A DNA stretch of 64,000 nt from Aptenodytes patagonicus (lineage: Eukaryota; Chordata; Aves; Sphenisciformes; Spheniscidae): the NCBI RefSeq assembly GCF_965638725.1, contig NC_134955.1, forward strand, positions 5,934,316 to 5,998,315, in the 5' to 3' direction. The position numbers and the translations under genes were made by a program. This document shows positions 49,421 through 63,100 of the stretch, piece by piece. The notes beneath the pieces were generated by a model that saw nothing but the letters and a program-made list of their open reading frames with translations, was not told where the DNA came from and made no database searches. How positions within the stretch are numbered: position 1 is the stretch's first letter; every line of letters starts with the position of its first letter.

Positions 49421-49430
49421 ATTACACTAA

Positions 49431-52400
49431 TATTAATTAGTCAAAATAATATTCTTCTCTAAAATATTCTTCCATTTAGGTTACTAACTCAACAAAATAA
49501 TTCCATCAACGAAACTTATTTTAGAAGGAAAAATTTAGCTTTGTTTAACAAAACCTGTTTGCCTTAATGTGTCACCATCCGTCTCTTTAGCCAGGAGGGA
49601 TGGGGCATTCCTATCAGGAGACATCTCTTAATATAAAGCATAGGTGCAATTTGTTTTTAGCTTTCTATCTAAGGATCTTTTCTGCAGTGGGTAAAGAAAA
49701 ATAAGAATGAGCATGGTATATCTGTAATTAAAGCTAAATTTGGACTAAATTTAGTTTAGTTCGTGTGTCTACATGCTAATGTTTGGTTTGGTCTGCCTAT
49801 GCTTGATGTTGGTGATGCTTGCAAACCATTAAGATGCATTGGCCCAGACCCACTCTTAAGGTGATATATCTAAATGGCACCTAAGTCAGAGCTGATCGCA
49901 TCCTCCCAGCCCGGTAGAGGAGTGGAATTGGATCACGACTTTCTATGCCTGCTCCTGAAATTGTTTCATAAAGGATGAAAAAGCTTTTTGCCAAAAGTAG
50001 CTGAGGTTTTTTAAAAGAAAAAAGAAGCGTATAAAGTTGCAGAAAGATGTTTATGAGAATTTTCAGAATCATTTAAGTGATTTATTTTTTAAAATCTGAT
50101 AACATGCCTAGTTCCTTTTAAAAAATCTTACTAAATAAATTCTAAGGTTGAAGATAAACAATGAAATAGTGATTAAAACTGGCCTTCCACTTGACTTCTT
50201 TGATGTTTTCTTCAGCTCCAGGTGATACTTTTTCCTGTTTCATGACAGAGGATTATAGCTGAACGAAAAAACCCATACAGGCAAATTGATCGGGTGCCTT
50301 TCAAGCTTTCAGTGAAACTGCTTCTTCTGACATAGCTGGCTAAGAGCCTGGGGAGACTGATGAAAATGCATCTTAGAAAAAGCAGATCCACTTCTGTAGT
50401 TTGTATATATTATGGAGTATACTCTCTCTCTTCTTTTTTTTTTTTTTGTTCTTTTTTCCCTCTGGTTTTTTTTTTGGTTTTGGGTTTTTTTTGTGGTGAA
50501 AGAGCCTGCTGCTAGGGGTCTGGATAAGTCAAAAGCAGGCAGGATTGAGAGGTAACTGTTGAGAGCTGTTGGATTGCTCTGGCAGCAGAGATGTTGGGCT
50601 CCACTCTGTGTGCGACCTTTGGAGCCCAAGAAGTTGGTTCAGGGTATCGATCGGTGATCAATTTCATTATACATTAGTAATAATATAACTGAAATGTTGT
50701 ATTTTCTTTAAAAATAGGGAAGCTGCTGACTGACCTTTCTTACTGTGCAGGCTTCAAAATGTCTTCTGTTTCTAATGAGGAGTGTGACACTTTGATATAG
50801 CATCATTACAAGAGAAATAAAAATAGGGCTTTTTTCTCAATAAAATAGAATGGGTCAGTCTGTCCTACTTAGCAGCTTTTTCTTAAAATATTGTTTTTTA
50901 AATTAAAAAAAAAGTATCTTATGTACTTCCTCCCTATGCATAGTTGTGGGCACTATTTGAAATAGGTCACTGGGCCACTCTTATGCTAAGAAAGTAAAAT
51001 ACAAACCCCTTCACCTAATGCATTACAATATCTGTACTGTTATTAAATTGCAGTGAAGTACCATTTTACAAAATACAAAAGTACAAAGTTAGAGCAGGTG
51101 TGCTTGTAATCCTATTTCAAGCTGAAAACTCTTAATAAATTACTTTGGGAATGTAAATTACATAAAGAAAAACATTAATACACTTCATATGTTTGGAAAA
51201 ATCAGCAGCGGCAAATAGGTGAATTTGTAATTTTGAGGAAGTTTCAATAAACAGACTTTTAGGTGAACCATATCAGATTACAATAACCAGGTTTATGATA
51301 AACTGGCAGTAGCGTTATGATCTCTTAAAATGTTTTTGAAGAGCAGCTGATGGAGAAATCCTAATAGTCACCTAATCTTTATTCATGTCTTTTTTGAAAC
51401 ACTCTGTGCTGAGCATAAAGGTCAGCTTTATCTACTTTGAAATGATTGAAATTCTATTAAATATGCCGTTATAATCAGAAGAAGAACAAGATGTTCTTTC
51501 CTCTTTCTGGAATCCTATCCTGTTTCTAAGAAAAAGCATAGTTTATAGCAGAAATAACTGAATGAATAATATTGTCTCCTATTTTTTTAATTAAAATTCT
51601 TTACATGACGATTCAAGAGGTTTAACTTCTGAGGCTTGCACAACAAATATAAAGTGAGTGGGACCACAGCAAATGAAGGTAGTGGAGCTGGCATGAGCTG
51701 TCTTGGCTTATAACCAAACCTTTTCATCCCACTGATTTCTTTCTGTTATTACTGTAAGAGAAAATTGTTGTAAGCAAACCAAAGCAGTTCAACAAGGAAA
51801 GTGTCTTGGCAGCGAAACCCCCATGAGAGAAATAGTTCAGAGCAGGTTTATAATTTGTTCTGTCCCAAAGAATATTTTAGGAATAAAAGAGATGCTTTCC
51901 TGTGAGAAATTGTGAGCATCTGGGCATTTTTAAGAACCAAATAGATAATTTCAAGATTAGAGATAAGATCTCTGTCATAACACTATCTAAATGAAGTAAT
52001 ATTTTTGTAATTTTGCTGACATTTTAAATATTAATTAGGCACACATGCTTCTGTTTAGACATTCTTGAAAAGCTGAATTACAGAAACTGCAAACCTTTTA
52101 TTAATCAGAGCTCTGATAAATAGAGACAAATCGAGGTCAACGCTGTTTCTGGCAAAATGTTGCAATAGTATTTATGAATATTCAAAAATCACATAATAAC
52201 TTTACTAATACTGGTGACTTTTCTTTGTAAATCGTGTTAAAGCAAATTATCCGATAGATTTGGTATTTACAGGACTATTCAGACTCGTGGCATACACAGC
52301 TATTTTGTCGGAGGAGACATCCAATTAATGTTCATATATGCTACTGCATTACTTTAAACAGAGTATCAGGAATAGGAATAACAGAGGATTTTTTTTTTTC

Positions 52401-53017
52401 TCTTTAGAATACATTTACTTCAGATCCCAGCTGGAGCTATGGTTGTTCAGGATGGTAGGAGAGAAGAGAGTTCTGGTCTTTTGAAAAATTAGCAATCATT
52501 TTGATAAGAATGGGCCTTATTTGGACTATTCCTATTATTTTTTTTTTTATTTAATTTTCAGTTCTGAACAAATATCAGCAAACTAGCTGCTATTGGAAAA
52601 AACACTGTAAAAATGGCTACCAAACACTGCAGTGATTCAGACCTCCTTTGTGAACAATGTCCATATTCCATCTCAAATGTTCCTCCATTTCATCACTCAG
52701 CGTTCTTATTGTAAGTGCAACTTACGATGATGAGGTAAAACTAGTTATAGAGAAAGATGCTAGAGTTGTTAATATTGAAAAGCTACAAGCTCATGTGGAA
52801 AGAGTCCTTGTTGTATTTCCAGATAAGACCTTTCCTGGAACGTAGTAACTTTGAAATTACCCTGCAGGAAAGAATACCACCTAGATTACCAAGCAGAAGT
52901 AAATTTTTTCAGTCCAGTACCTGGGTTCAGCAAAAGAGGTGGAAATAGCAACAGATGTGTAGTAACAGTATCCTTCTACTGTGCATAAAATAGACACAAA
53001 AATTGCTGTCTGGAACA
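49431..53017. other. Intergenic stretch, with segments resembling conserved non-coding DNA
   Basis: AT-rich DNA without recognisable coding exons. The parts around 51360-51640 and 51960-52340 have a mixed, non-repetitive composition with homeodomain-like TAATTA and ATTTA words, typical in look of vertebrate conserved non-coding elements, but that can only be shown by alignment. T-rich tracts occur at about 50436-50448 and 52387-52398. A possible decayed protein relic lies at 52600-52960. Confidence 0.45.
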
Positions 53018-53157
53018 AGTCCCCATCCCTGGAAGTATTTAAAAGACGTGTAGATGCGGCGCTTAGGGGCACGGTTTAGTGGGCGGTGGTGTTGGGTTGA
53101 CGGTTGGACTCGATGATCTTAGAGGTCTTTTCCAACCTTAATGATTCTATGATTCTA
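53018..53157 (+). mobile_element. CR1 LINE, 3' tail fragment
   Basis: About 140 bases matching the last part of CR1 ORF2 ([20 protein letters not shown]) and the 3' UTR with GGTTGGACTCGATGATCTTA, ending in two ATTCTATG-type units. It belongs to the same subfamily as the copies at 18428 and 47891 and is severely 5' truncated. Confidence 0.95.
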
Positions 53158-55386
53158 AGGCAGCAATACCAAACTGCTTTATGATGTCCAGTCCAGTTGT
53201 GAAGACAAAACACCAGCTTTATAATGGAGAAATTTTTATAGCACAGAGATGAAGAAGAAATTCAAGAGATTTTCACTGAGGAAGATAAAGAATATTACAT
53301 ATTTTCTTTTAGTCCCTTGGTCATTAAATAGTTAAATATATATATTTTATATTACATGAAAACATTTGTTCTTAAAAAATGAGTCACAGTGCTTAAAATT
53401 AAAAAAAAAAAAAAAGTGCCCTGAACTAAATATGGAGGAGAAAATGAATATAGAGTGTATGCAAAATATACAGTGATCAGAGTTCTTTATTACTCTGGCA
53501 ACTAAAGAAAATGGAGATATTTCTGTGTCTGGTTTAAAAAAAAAGAAAAAAAGAAAGAAAAAAGCTTTGAGAACTGTGGAAACCACAAGCAAAAGAGCCA
53601 TTTCTTCTTGTCTTGAAACTTTTTAATCTTCAAACACTTTGGCTTGAAAAAGTTTTCTCCCCTGTGACAAGCAGGCAGACAAGAACCGGAGCAACAACTG
53701 TGTTGGCCTAATAAAAACTGAAGTGCAGCTACATTTACAGTACATTGAGAACTGCTAAGAAATTAATGCAAAGATTGTACAGGGCATTGCTGAAAACACC
53801 AGAGGGGCACTCCTGAGAACAGCAATCAGCTACTTGGCATTAACCTCGCTGCAGAAGGAGAGCTGAAGTGTTCTGCATTTGAAGTTGCTAGTGTTCGTCT
53901 CGGTGCTCTGGTGCGAAAGCTGAGAGAGGCAGAGAAGGAAGATGGCAGATTTGGGATCACTGCCCTGCCTCCTTCGCCGCAGCAGGATTAAGTGCAGAAT
54001 CCGAAGGAGAAAGGAAATAAAATCCCCCAACCTGCAGCAGTGGAGATGCAAAGGAGCCTGGGATCTCGCTCTACCCCTTGCCCAGAGAGAGTGGGTGGTG
54101 GGGAGGCAGGGATGCAGCCGTGATGTGCCGTGCCGGTTCTGGAGTGAGGTCCATGAAGTCAAAGACCAAGCTTTTCCAACTGTCGACAATGAGCTCTGTG
54201 CCAGGCTTGGTACAATTGTACCTCTGTGGGCTGGTACAATTAAATATCTGCAGTAGCTGGAGCAAATAAGAAATTACTCAAGCCAGACAGCTAGCATTTC
54301 AAACTTGAACAAATCCGCTACGCTTTACAGAGAATAATTCAGCTATGCAGTTTTGAAATGAAAGTGTGGTATAAATTGGAGACAATGGGACAAGCTAGAT
54401 GTTGCAGAATACCTATAACAGCTTTCTCAAATTTGGCATTAGTATCTTGATAACAAGTATTTGGGAGCTACTGTTTATAAATAACCAGGATCTGAAAAAT
54501 GTGTCTAAATGGGTTGGCATCTTCAGAAAAACATTTATATTTATGTAAACACTCTCAGACAATTAAGACGTGAACTCAATATACACTTCAATTTTCTCTA
54601 TATCTCTTATGTTCATTCATCAGAAGAAAACAGCCTCCCCACCCACCTCCGATATCTGCTCTGAAATGTTAAAGACCCATTTATGCACCATAGACGTGTA
54701 TTTATTTGTGCTTCTCTGACAACTTTGCAAACAGTTCGTGTTCCCTGGGTCACTCCCCAGGGAGCCGGAGGATGATTAGGAGCAGCATTTAGCTGGTGGG
54801 AAGAGCGAAGCAGAGGCAGGTGAAGCATCCTGCGTGGTGTTGCATAGGAGGTCTCTAGCAGAACCGGGAATAAAATGTAGCTGTCTTCGCTCACGGATCT
54901 CTGCGGCATTTGAAACATCAGTGCACACATGGGAGCATCACAGACTAATGTGACTGACAGTTAAAATAATCCGCTGATTTGCAGGCAAGCATTCAAGTAA
55001 TGCGTTGGTCTGATGGGTCTGAAATTTAACAAATTTTAAAAGTTTTCTGTTGTATTTCCCTACTCCCCCCGCCCTCCCCAAGGCTTCCAGACTCAGTCTT
55101 CTATTTCCAATTTACTACTTCAAACTTCTACTGAAAGCAGCGTAGATTTCTATTATCAATGAACAGTTCTGGGCATTGAGAACAGCCTTTGAAATGTTTC
55201 CTCCTGTATTAATTTAATGGACAATATTTCTGACTATGCTTCCTGAAAAAGGACATTGCATGTTTGATTAAATTTTAGGAAGGAATTGCAAAGTACCTTC
55301 CGTGACATATTGCTTCCAAAAAAAAGCAAATCAGAGTGAAGTGGACTGAGTGGGATAAATTCTTGGCTCTGCCTGAAATGGGTTGG

Positions 55387-55412
55387 AAAAAAAAAGGGGG
55401 GGGGGGGGGGGG
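55387..55412. repeat. A9-G17 homopolymer pair
   Basis: Nine A followed directly by seventeen G. The G-run could form a quadruplex and its length is likely uncertain in the assembly. Confidence 0.9.
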
Positions 55413-56196
55413 ATGGATGAAGGATCTTCCATAAGAGTGCCGGTCCTTGGCCCGTTTACCGTGGAGAAGATGAGAGCAGTTTCTGGTTTGACATCTTTTT
55501 GTTTCTAACTGCTCAGGTTTTGGGATCACTGAAGTACCCTTCAGACTATCCGGAGCAGGATCTACGCACAGCTGGCTGGTTAAATGGGCTTTTCATTCGG
55601 TTTGCTGGCTGAGCAGCAAAGAAGCCATCGTAGGGTGAGTAGCTGGCCCATTAATTCATCACATCTTTACTGGAGTGTGCACCTTAAGTTTTTAGAGACA
55701 TGTTAATGTTAATGATCTGCCATTTTTCATTATGATAAATGAAAACCCTCTGCATGTAGAGCTTATCTGAAGAGTGAGTCTCTGAAGGAAAGCGTCACTT
55801 CAGTGTTTCACATTTATTCTCCCTCACTGATTCCCAGACAAAATCTATTGAATTACAGTACAAAAAATATGACATTGTGTTTTAACTGTGAGCTTCACCT
55901 GAATCGAGGAATCAATCCCCAGATTTTTGGCATTATGGATTAACGATGACGATAAAGACTGTGGCAGAAGCATTGGTAATTCTGATAATCATGTTAAAAA
56001 GAAAGGAGGCCAGCTTGTTCTTCAGCCAGTCTGGCTCTGCAGAGCAGACAGCAGGAAGAGCTCATTTGCTGTTTTCTATAAATAAAGCAATTACAGCAGG
56101 AGTAGAGTGATAACTTGCAGTGAATAATAGATGCAAGTACATATATATATATGTAATCATCTTTCTGTTCACAAATTGTTTGCAGTTCATAATTTT

Positions 56197-56208
56197 GGGG
56201 GGGGGGGG
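56197..56208. repeat. G12 tract
   Basis: Twelve G residues followed by TGTTTGGG and T-rich sequence. Confidence 0.9.
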
Positions 56209-56739
56209 TGTTTGGGTTTTTTTGGGATGTGGTGTTTTTTTTCCAGATTACTTGCAAAATAATTTGACTGATTCTTGGTTTGTTGACATGACCTTAGAAT
56301 GAGGTTTTTACACAGAGAAAATTCCTCTGCACCTAGTTAAGATGTCATTTTTGCAAGCATAGGCATTACAATTTGATATAAAATGCTCCAGAAGAGTAGC
56401 TGAGATGATCCTGTTCCAGAAAAGCAGAGGAGCATATGCCTGTGCTGGTAGTCATAATATCGATTTGACTTGGAGCTGAAATTAATTATTTTGTTGAGCA
56501 AAGGTCTGTGAGAATGTTTTATAGTACTATTTGCAGCTGCAGGGATGTTATCACATTGTACGCAAAATAGATACGTGGGTATGGGTCAGGTTGGAATCCA
56601 GTCAGCGCTGTTTCATGTACTGGATAATACTTTGCAGTTATTTTTCAACAGATGTCCACACCTTGCTACTCTTTTGAAGCATTAACTTGTTCCAAAAAGC
56701 AGTCATCAAAGGGAAAAACCTGTATGATTGTGAAAAATA

Positions 56740-56890
56740 CTGGGCTGGGACTCAGGAGAACTGAGTTCTTTTTATACCGATACTCTTCTTCACTTTCTCT
56801 TTCCTGAAAACAAAGATCGTTCTCCTCTGTGAACCATTTAGCCACCTATTGATGAAAAATGATTTTTAAGGCCTCACGAGTTAAGACGAC
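56740..56890 (+). mobile_element. MIR-like (CORE-SINE) fossil
   Basis: CTGGGCTGGGACTCAGGAGA followed by ACTGAGTTCTTTTTATACC parallels the GACTGGGAGTCAGGAGACCTGGGTTCTA block of amniote MIR-type SINEs. Further on, TTCTTCACTTTCTCTTTCC and a terminal AAGGCCTCACGAGTTAA parallel its CACTTCACCTCTCTG and GGCTTAATTAGTTAA segments. Diverged and with limits set by eye. Confidence 0.45.
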
Positions 56891-58005
56891 TAGAAAACTA
56901 TGCAGAATTTACAGTTTCTTAAGACAAATACAATGCATGCCCTTAAGATACATTTCCCAAAATTTTGGAACTAGTAAAATATGTGATATCCACAGGCATC
57001 AGAAACTCAGCCGTGATCTTTTCTCAATTCTGCAAAGGGGGAGATGGATGTATGGAGAACTGGAAGTGATTTTTCTGACATTATGCTTCAGGGGCCTGAC
57101 GTCCTAAAAGTAGGTAGAATTTTTCTGTTAGTTATATCAGAATTAGGATCGGGTTTTATCACTGGATTTAACAAAATCCGCAGACAGAAGTTCAATTCAT
57201 GGCTCTTGACGTATCTCACTATAAGGAAAGCTTTCGTTCACCTGTGTTAGACAAGTAGTTTGACTGGAAAAAACCTCAAATGATGCTGACTGTGCAACAC
57301 AGCCTCGTTGCAATGGGCTGCTTCAAGGACTCGAGTGAATTGCTCTGTTGTACTTTGCTGTGATGGCTTACCCTCTTATTAGCTTTGTCACTTCACCTTG
57401 ATTTGTTTCTGAGTTTCTGTCTGCAGTTAAAATCAATAGACTTTTTTCTCCTTAGCTTTCAAAACATCATAAATAAAATTCATTTCTTAAAATAGATGCC
57501 CTGTGTTTTCTGAAATAACACCATAATAGTATAGGGGAAAAACCTCGAACGCTAGTAGCTGTTTGAAGTTTAAATACCCATGCTCAGTCGTCTTTTCTGT
57601 CATTCAATGCTTGTTTATAAAACCTTGTTTTACAGCCTAAGCACTTAATCTTTGTGGTTTTTTTGGTGGTGTTTCTTCTTCTCTCTGGGTTCATCACATT
57701 ATTTGTCCAGTCATGGTTTCAATAGTCTCACATTCATCATGTCCTGCTCCCAGCATAGTTTTACAGTCTGCAGTCATAATAAGAATAAAAATGTTCTGCT
57801 TGTCTGTAGCAGGTATTTCTGCAACAGCTAGCTAAGCATTTTTATCTCCATGCTACTAATAAACTGATTTGACAAAGATGACACTTCAATTTATTGGCAG
57901 AATTGAGAAAAAAGGTAAAGAAAAGAAAACAAGCCAGCGTTGTGTTTAACCTGTAGCCCAGGATGCCAGCCAGAGTGCGGTTTAAAATCCAGATTTTTCA
58001 GTACA

Positions 58006-58090
58006 AGGAGAGCTGGGTTCCTTGTGCAGTGGCTATGTGTGTAGTCACTTAACTACTCCGATTTTACAAATAGCTGGGTACCTGTTAGAT
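58006..58090 (+). mobile_element. MIR-like (CORE-SINE) fossil
   Basis: GAGAGCTGGGTTCCTTGTGC, then GGCTATGTGTGTAGTCACTT, AACTACTCCGATTTTACAAA and GGGTACCT follow the order of MIR core blocks (CTGGGTTC, GCTGTGTGACC..AGTCACTTAAC, CTGTAAAATGGGG.TACCT). Old and diverged. Confidence 0.5.
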
Positions 58091-60118
58091 CCCACTGAGA
58101 ATAACCATCTCATAGATGGAAAAAAAATCTTCTGCAAGGAAATTTCCTTGGGCATTAAATCCCTGCTAGACAAAAGAAGATTGAAGGGTCTTATGGAGTC
58201 GGGTTGGTTTGCATAGCAAAGCTGTGGCGATAGTTCAGAGAGCTGCCAGGTCGCTACTGAGACAAAGATAATGTGAAAGAAGGGAGAACAGCCAGGCGGT
58301 GAGGAGGTAGTGCTGGGGGTGACCGTGAGCAGCAGTCCAAGATGGACAAATGCCATGGGGAAGGGTGAGCCCGCCTCCAACACCAGCTGTTGAAAAGACT
58401 GGGTCTTTTCCTGTGGCAAAACCACCGTCTTATTTCCTCTCAGTATCAGTACTGCCTTTGTAAACAATCTTTGTAAATCAGACTTTTCCAGCTAAGATAA
58501 TTTCCTTGGAAAATTTGTGGTTGGCTGTAATAGTTTCAAACTCTAACCACATGCTAGTGAAAAAAATCAAATTATGAATGGAAATATGAAAATGCACTGT
58601 ATGACCTTTCTTCCCCGTCACTAAAATATGTTTTGTTTTCTTCACTGGAAGTGCAATTCACTGTCAATAAGAAGTCTGTGATAGTAGCCCCATGGTATAC
58701 ATCTAATTATAGTATGGCAATGCCTTGTTTTGTGGGAAATTTTAAATAGGATTGAAATTTTAATGACTGCTTTTAAAAAAATCAAACATTAGATTAAAAC
58801 AACCTCTTTATTCTTCCATTCTATTTTTCCATTATCTCTTTATGTTTTTCTGATGTAGTCATATACATAGATAAAGAAAATGACACTCTGTTTTCCCTTC
58901 CAGAATTTATATTCCTTTTCAGTTGTCTAGATAGCTGGAAGAAATTACTAAATCTGTCTTTTAACTCTTTTGTGTATTGAGCAAATGAAAAGCTTTTAGA
59001 GTAACAGTAGCTCTGAAAAACGTATAACAGAAATTTTCCCTTAATCAGAAGAAGTCTGCAATGTTTTGGCATTCCCTATATCTGAAACTCATCCTAGAAT
59101 AAAAGACGGAATCAGTTTAATAGCTGTGCTGGAATGATCCTGTGGCTCACACTAATATAATTCAGTGAGTTTGCTGGAAGCAACTGGACTGTAGGAGGAC
59201 GTTTAAGCAGATCCAGTGGAAAACTCTTAAGTGTGGTTTAGGTTGGACCAGGTATGTGCTTTTGAAGGGAATCTCACAGTTGTCCCTGTCGCTGTGCTGT
59301 GGTCTGTATCTCAGAGCACACCTCATGCACCCCGGCCACAAACGGGCCGTCTGTCAAGGGTACCAGGCTGGACCTCAGTTGAGGTAACTCCCTAAAATGT
59401 AGATATTGTGGACGTCAGGCCCTCCACATCAGCTCCTACATGTGCCTTTTGCTAATGTAGATGTACATTTAGTCACCATGACACCGGATGATCTCAGTTT
59501 TGTTATTGTTTGGTTTTTCCAGCAGTGCATCCTGGCATGGAGGCATAACCTCAATAATACCTTGAGGTACAGCAGATTTTAAGCTTTCCTAGCTATAATG
59601 CTTTCTAAATGTAAAGTGTGGTTTTGGTCGTATGGCTAAACCTGTGGCCTTTATATTAGGAGGTACTATTCTGGAGGCTGTCACTGAAATTGGAAGCTGA
59701 TTTGAATAGGTGACAGCACCTCCTTTGCTGACGCATCAGAGTTGGTTTCTGTTCCTGCTGTACCAAGGTTGCATTTCAGGTGCCCAGTCCTCTCATGAGC
59801 CTGCCTCGAGGAGAATGGCATCTCTTAGCATGCAGTCATAGACCCGACTGGCCAAAGGGAGTGACATGGTCCCACCAGGAAATATGATGCATAGGAAAAA
59901 AAAATGCATGCCAGGTCACTTCTGTAGAGTATGCCTTTTATAAGACAGAAAAATACTGGCAATACTGGTCTGAAATAAAATGCAAAGTGTCTGCTTGATT
60001 GAAGAAATGGAACGCAAGTATCGACATCTTATACCAGTTAAAATGCAACATAAACTCTTTTTAAAAGCAAAATTTTCTGGAGTTAGTGTTCCTGATAAAA
60101 TATTTAAAATTGCACATT

Positions 60119-60165
60119 AAAAAAAAAAAAATACCCCCCCCAAAAAAAAAAAAACAACAACCCAA
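60119..60165. repeat. A-rich / C8 low-complexity run
   Basis: A12, a short TACCCCCCCC segment, A13 and then CAACAACCC-type sequence. It may be the tail of an old insertion, but no element body was found on either side. Confidence 0.7.
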
Positions 60166-63100
60166 CCAAACAAAACCCAAACAAATCCCAAACAGTAAGA
60201 ATTTACCACAGCAGGGAAGCTTTGATTTATGTTTTTTCTCTTTTTTTTTTTTAAATGATTGTGCAGGATAACACTGGATTAATGTGATTAATGCCACAAA
60301 AAAAAAAAAGGGGTGATGTTAACAATATGTAGGAGAAGCTTCATTTACTGATGTTCTTGAGACCGCAGAGGACCAATCTGACAGCTTTATTTGCTCTAAG
60401 TAAAAATAAAGAGTAGATAAGTTCTTAAAAATAGTAAATGAAACCATTTGCTTATATTAATTAGATAGTTAAAGATGTGTAAAATCTTCTTCTCTGAGGA
60501 GGTCTGCATCTACTTCACTTCACAGAATCCTTCTTAAGTAAAATGAGTCCTTAATCAGCAATGCAAGGAGCCTAAATTAATCATCAGGCAACTACTTTAG
60601 GCTTTAAATCCCTACTTGACGATGCTTTGATCCACAGTAAATATTTAAATAAATGTTGACATAGATACTCATTGTCCACTCCTGAGAAAAAAATTAAGTA
60701 GCTCAATGTATGAGAGCAAAGCTGAAATACAGTGGGGTTGCCTGTAAACAGGGGCTTTTGCAGATGTTGCATTTAAGGAAAAAAAATCAAGATGAAGTCT
60801 AGAAACAGGGAAAGCATAAAACCGCGGTGCACCCATCGTAATATAGCCCTTTTCTCCTTCAGATCATCTCTAAACACCCCCAAAATAGACATTAACTTAC
60901 TGATGGGACTCCATAAGATAACTCGAGAAATTTCATCAAATACTTTTGTATCATGTATAAAAAGGGAGTTTATTGTATTTACCATACTGCTGTGTGCATT
61001 TCTTTCATTGCTTTCACTAAGTCAAAATAATAATCCCTATCCCTGCTATTCTCTTAGTTAAGGGTGTGTTCAAGCCACTATTGAGCTTCGCTACATTCAC
61101 AAAGGTGACCCATGAAACAATTAAAAACCCCCTATATAATATACTAACCCCAATTAGAGAAATAGGTTTGTCCAACGCGCACAGAGCTTCCAGACGGCCC
61201 TAACGCTGCCGCCTTGCCACATCCTAATATTTTCTTTCTTAAATCGACAGATAGCAGCGAGCAGCCTCAGAGCACTTTGATTTCTTCTATTTCAGGCAAC
61301 AAAAGCAATGAAATGGGGAAACAGGACTTCACTTCTGCAGTGCAGAAGACATTGTGGAATAGGGTTGATGCTGACAGCCTCCTCTTATCTGGCCAAGCAG
61401 ATTTATTTACAGATCTCAGATTTCCAGGCTATTTGTAAAGGTCTAACTTGCTGCCGTAGATTGTGTGCAATTCCTACCACATCTCACGCTTTCCTGGCGA
61501 GTCCAGGGTTCCTGTGTTTTGTGTCCAAACAACAATTACTTTCAGAGTGGAGGAGTTAATTATTACAGAAGCTGTTACAGCAGCCCACACTGTATCTCAT
61601 TCAGAAGAGGCATCTGGGTCGCCCAGCTCTTTATTTTGTTGTTCAAGATGACAAAATATAAAAAGTTTGAAAAGATCTCTCTGGCTGAGCTAAAGTACAC
61701 CAGCTAATGGAAAGACACAGCTTAGAAAATTGCAATGTATCTCAGCAGAGGGCTTGTTATCCTTGGGCAAACACTTCTCAGAGAAGATGCAGTGTGACTT
61801 TGCTGTGAGGAGCAGACCAGACAGGATTCAAGCAGTAGAGAAAGTCAGCTGAGTTTCTATAGGAAACTACGAGCAAGTTTAGACCAGAAATGATGCTGTC
61901 CTGCTTAGCACCTCTGACAGTTAATATCCTTTTTATTTAAGTGACTAAATCTGGATTATGTTTCTCCATTCTGGGTAGCGTGTCTTAAAATCTTTGCTGT
62001 CATGACTAACTAAAGTAATGTAAGCTGCTTTTTCCTTCATGCTACCAACTCTGGAATTCTGCTTTTAAAATATCTTTTTTTTTTCAAAATGATAGTAACA
62101 GTTGGGGGAGAAAAAACCTCTACAAGGCAAAACTACTTAAAATTTTAGGAATTAAAAATGTACTAATTACTTAACACAAGAGAAATGAGGAAAAGAGGAC
62201 TGAGTCTAAATGTGTAGCATATAACTAGCGATCTTCGCATAAAAAATTTCAGACATTTTTAATAATTTCATACGGAACAAGAGAACAGTGAGACCTCCAC
62301 GCATCTGTGGAGAGTTTTCATAATAAATTGAAGACTATACTTCTGCTCAGAAGGACTTTCTGCTTTGCCCATTAGGAAATTGCCTCTTGTTTATTAAAAT
62401 TCCTTTGTTTTTCAAAATCCCACCCATTCCCCAGGGATGCTCCTGGAGGAGCAGCGAGCAATCCCAGTGGCAGGGCAGCACTTTGGAAGGCTGCCGTGTA
62501 GCCACCCCACATGGGAAGCGCACGGTGTCCCAGAGTGGTCTTCTCAGCCGCTTTGATCCTGGCAGAAATGTCTTCTGCTTTCCCCCACGGGCTGTCTGCT
62601 GGTGGTTCCCTCTTAGCGGGGTTTGGGTATCTCTCTGGAGGGGAGGGGGATGTCTCACTGCATTTCTTCTTGCCCTTCCCCTGTAACACATTAGTGGCTG
62701 TCTTGAAATGTTTTTGTTGTTGTTCTTTCTTGGTTTGCAACCTGGAAATAATTGGCGTGTAGGTCTCGTGTGATGACTGAGGGTCAGTGTTTAGAAATGG
62801 TGTCTAGGCTGGGTACCACAGCGGTCCCTGCCCTAGGAGGACCTAGGACTGCATCCTCTGTTTCCCCAAGGGTGGTACAAATCCCCTTGCAGGGTGGCCC
62901 TGCCTCGGTGCTCACAGTAGACAGGTTTCTGAAATGAGTAGTATGGGTGTTTTTGAATAGAAGCGCATGAGCATTCATTGGTGTGTTGCTTGGGGGGAAT
63001 GGCATGTCCACCCTGAATCAATATAAGCATGCAAGCTGCATTCTTGTCAGCTGTCTTGTAAATGATATGACGTTATTAACCAAGGGTCTTTCCCAGCACA

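Noticed and set aside
53942..54256. 104-codon frame with a fair start context (AAGATGG)
   Set aside because: No family resemblance, overlaps another frame of similar length on the opposite strand, and no splice or promoter signals.
59835..59870. GACTGGCCAAAGGGA, resembling a block of the ERVL-like LTRs
   Set aside because: Only about 15 bases match and no LTR ends, TATA or CRE are present nearby; probably chance.
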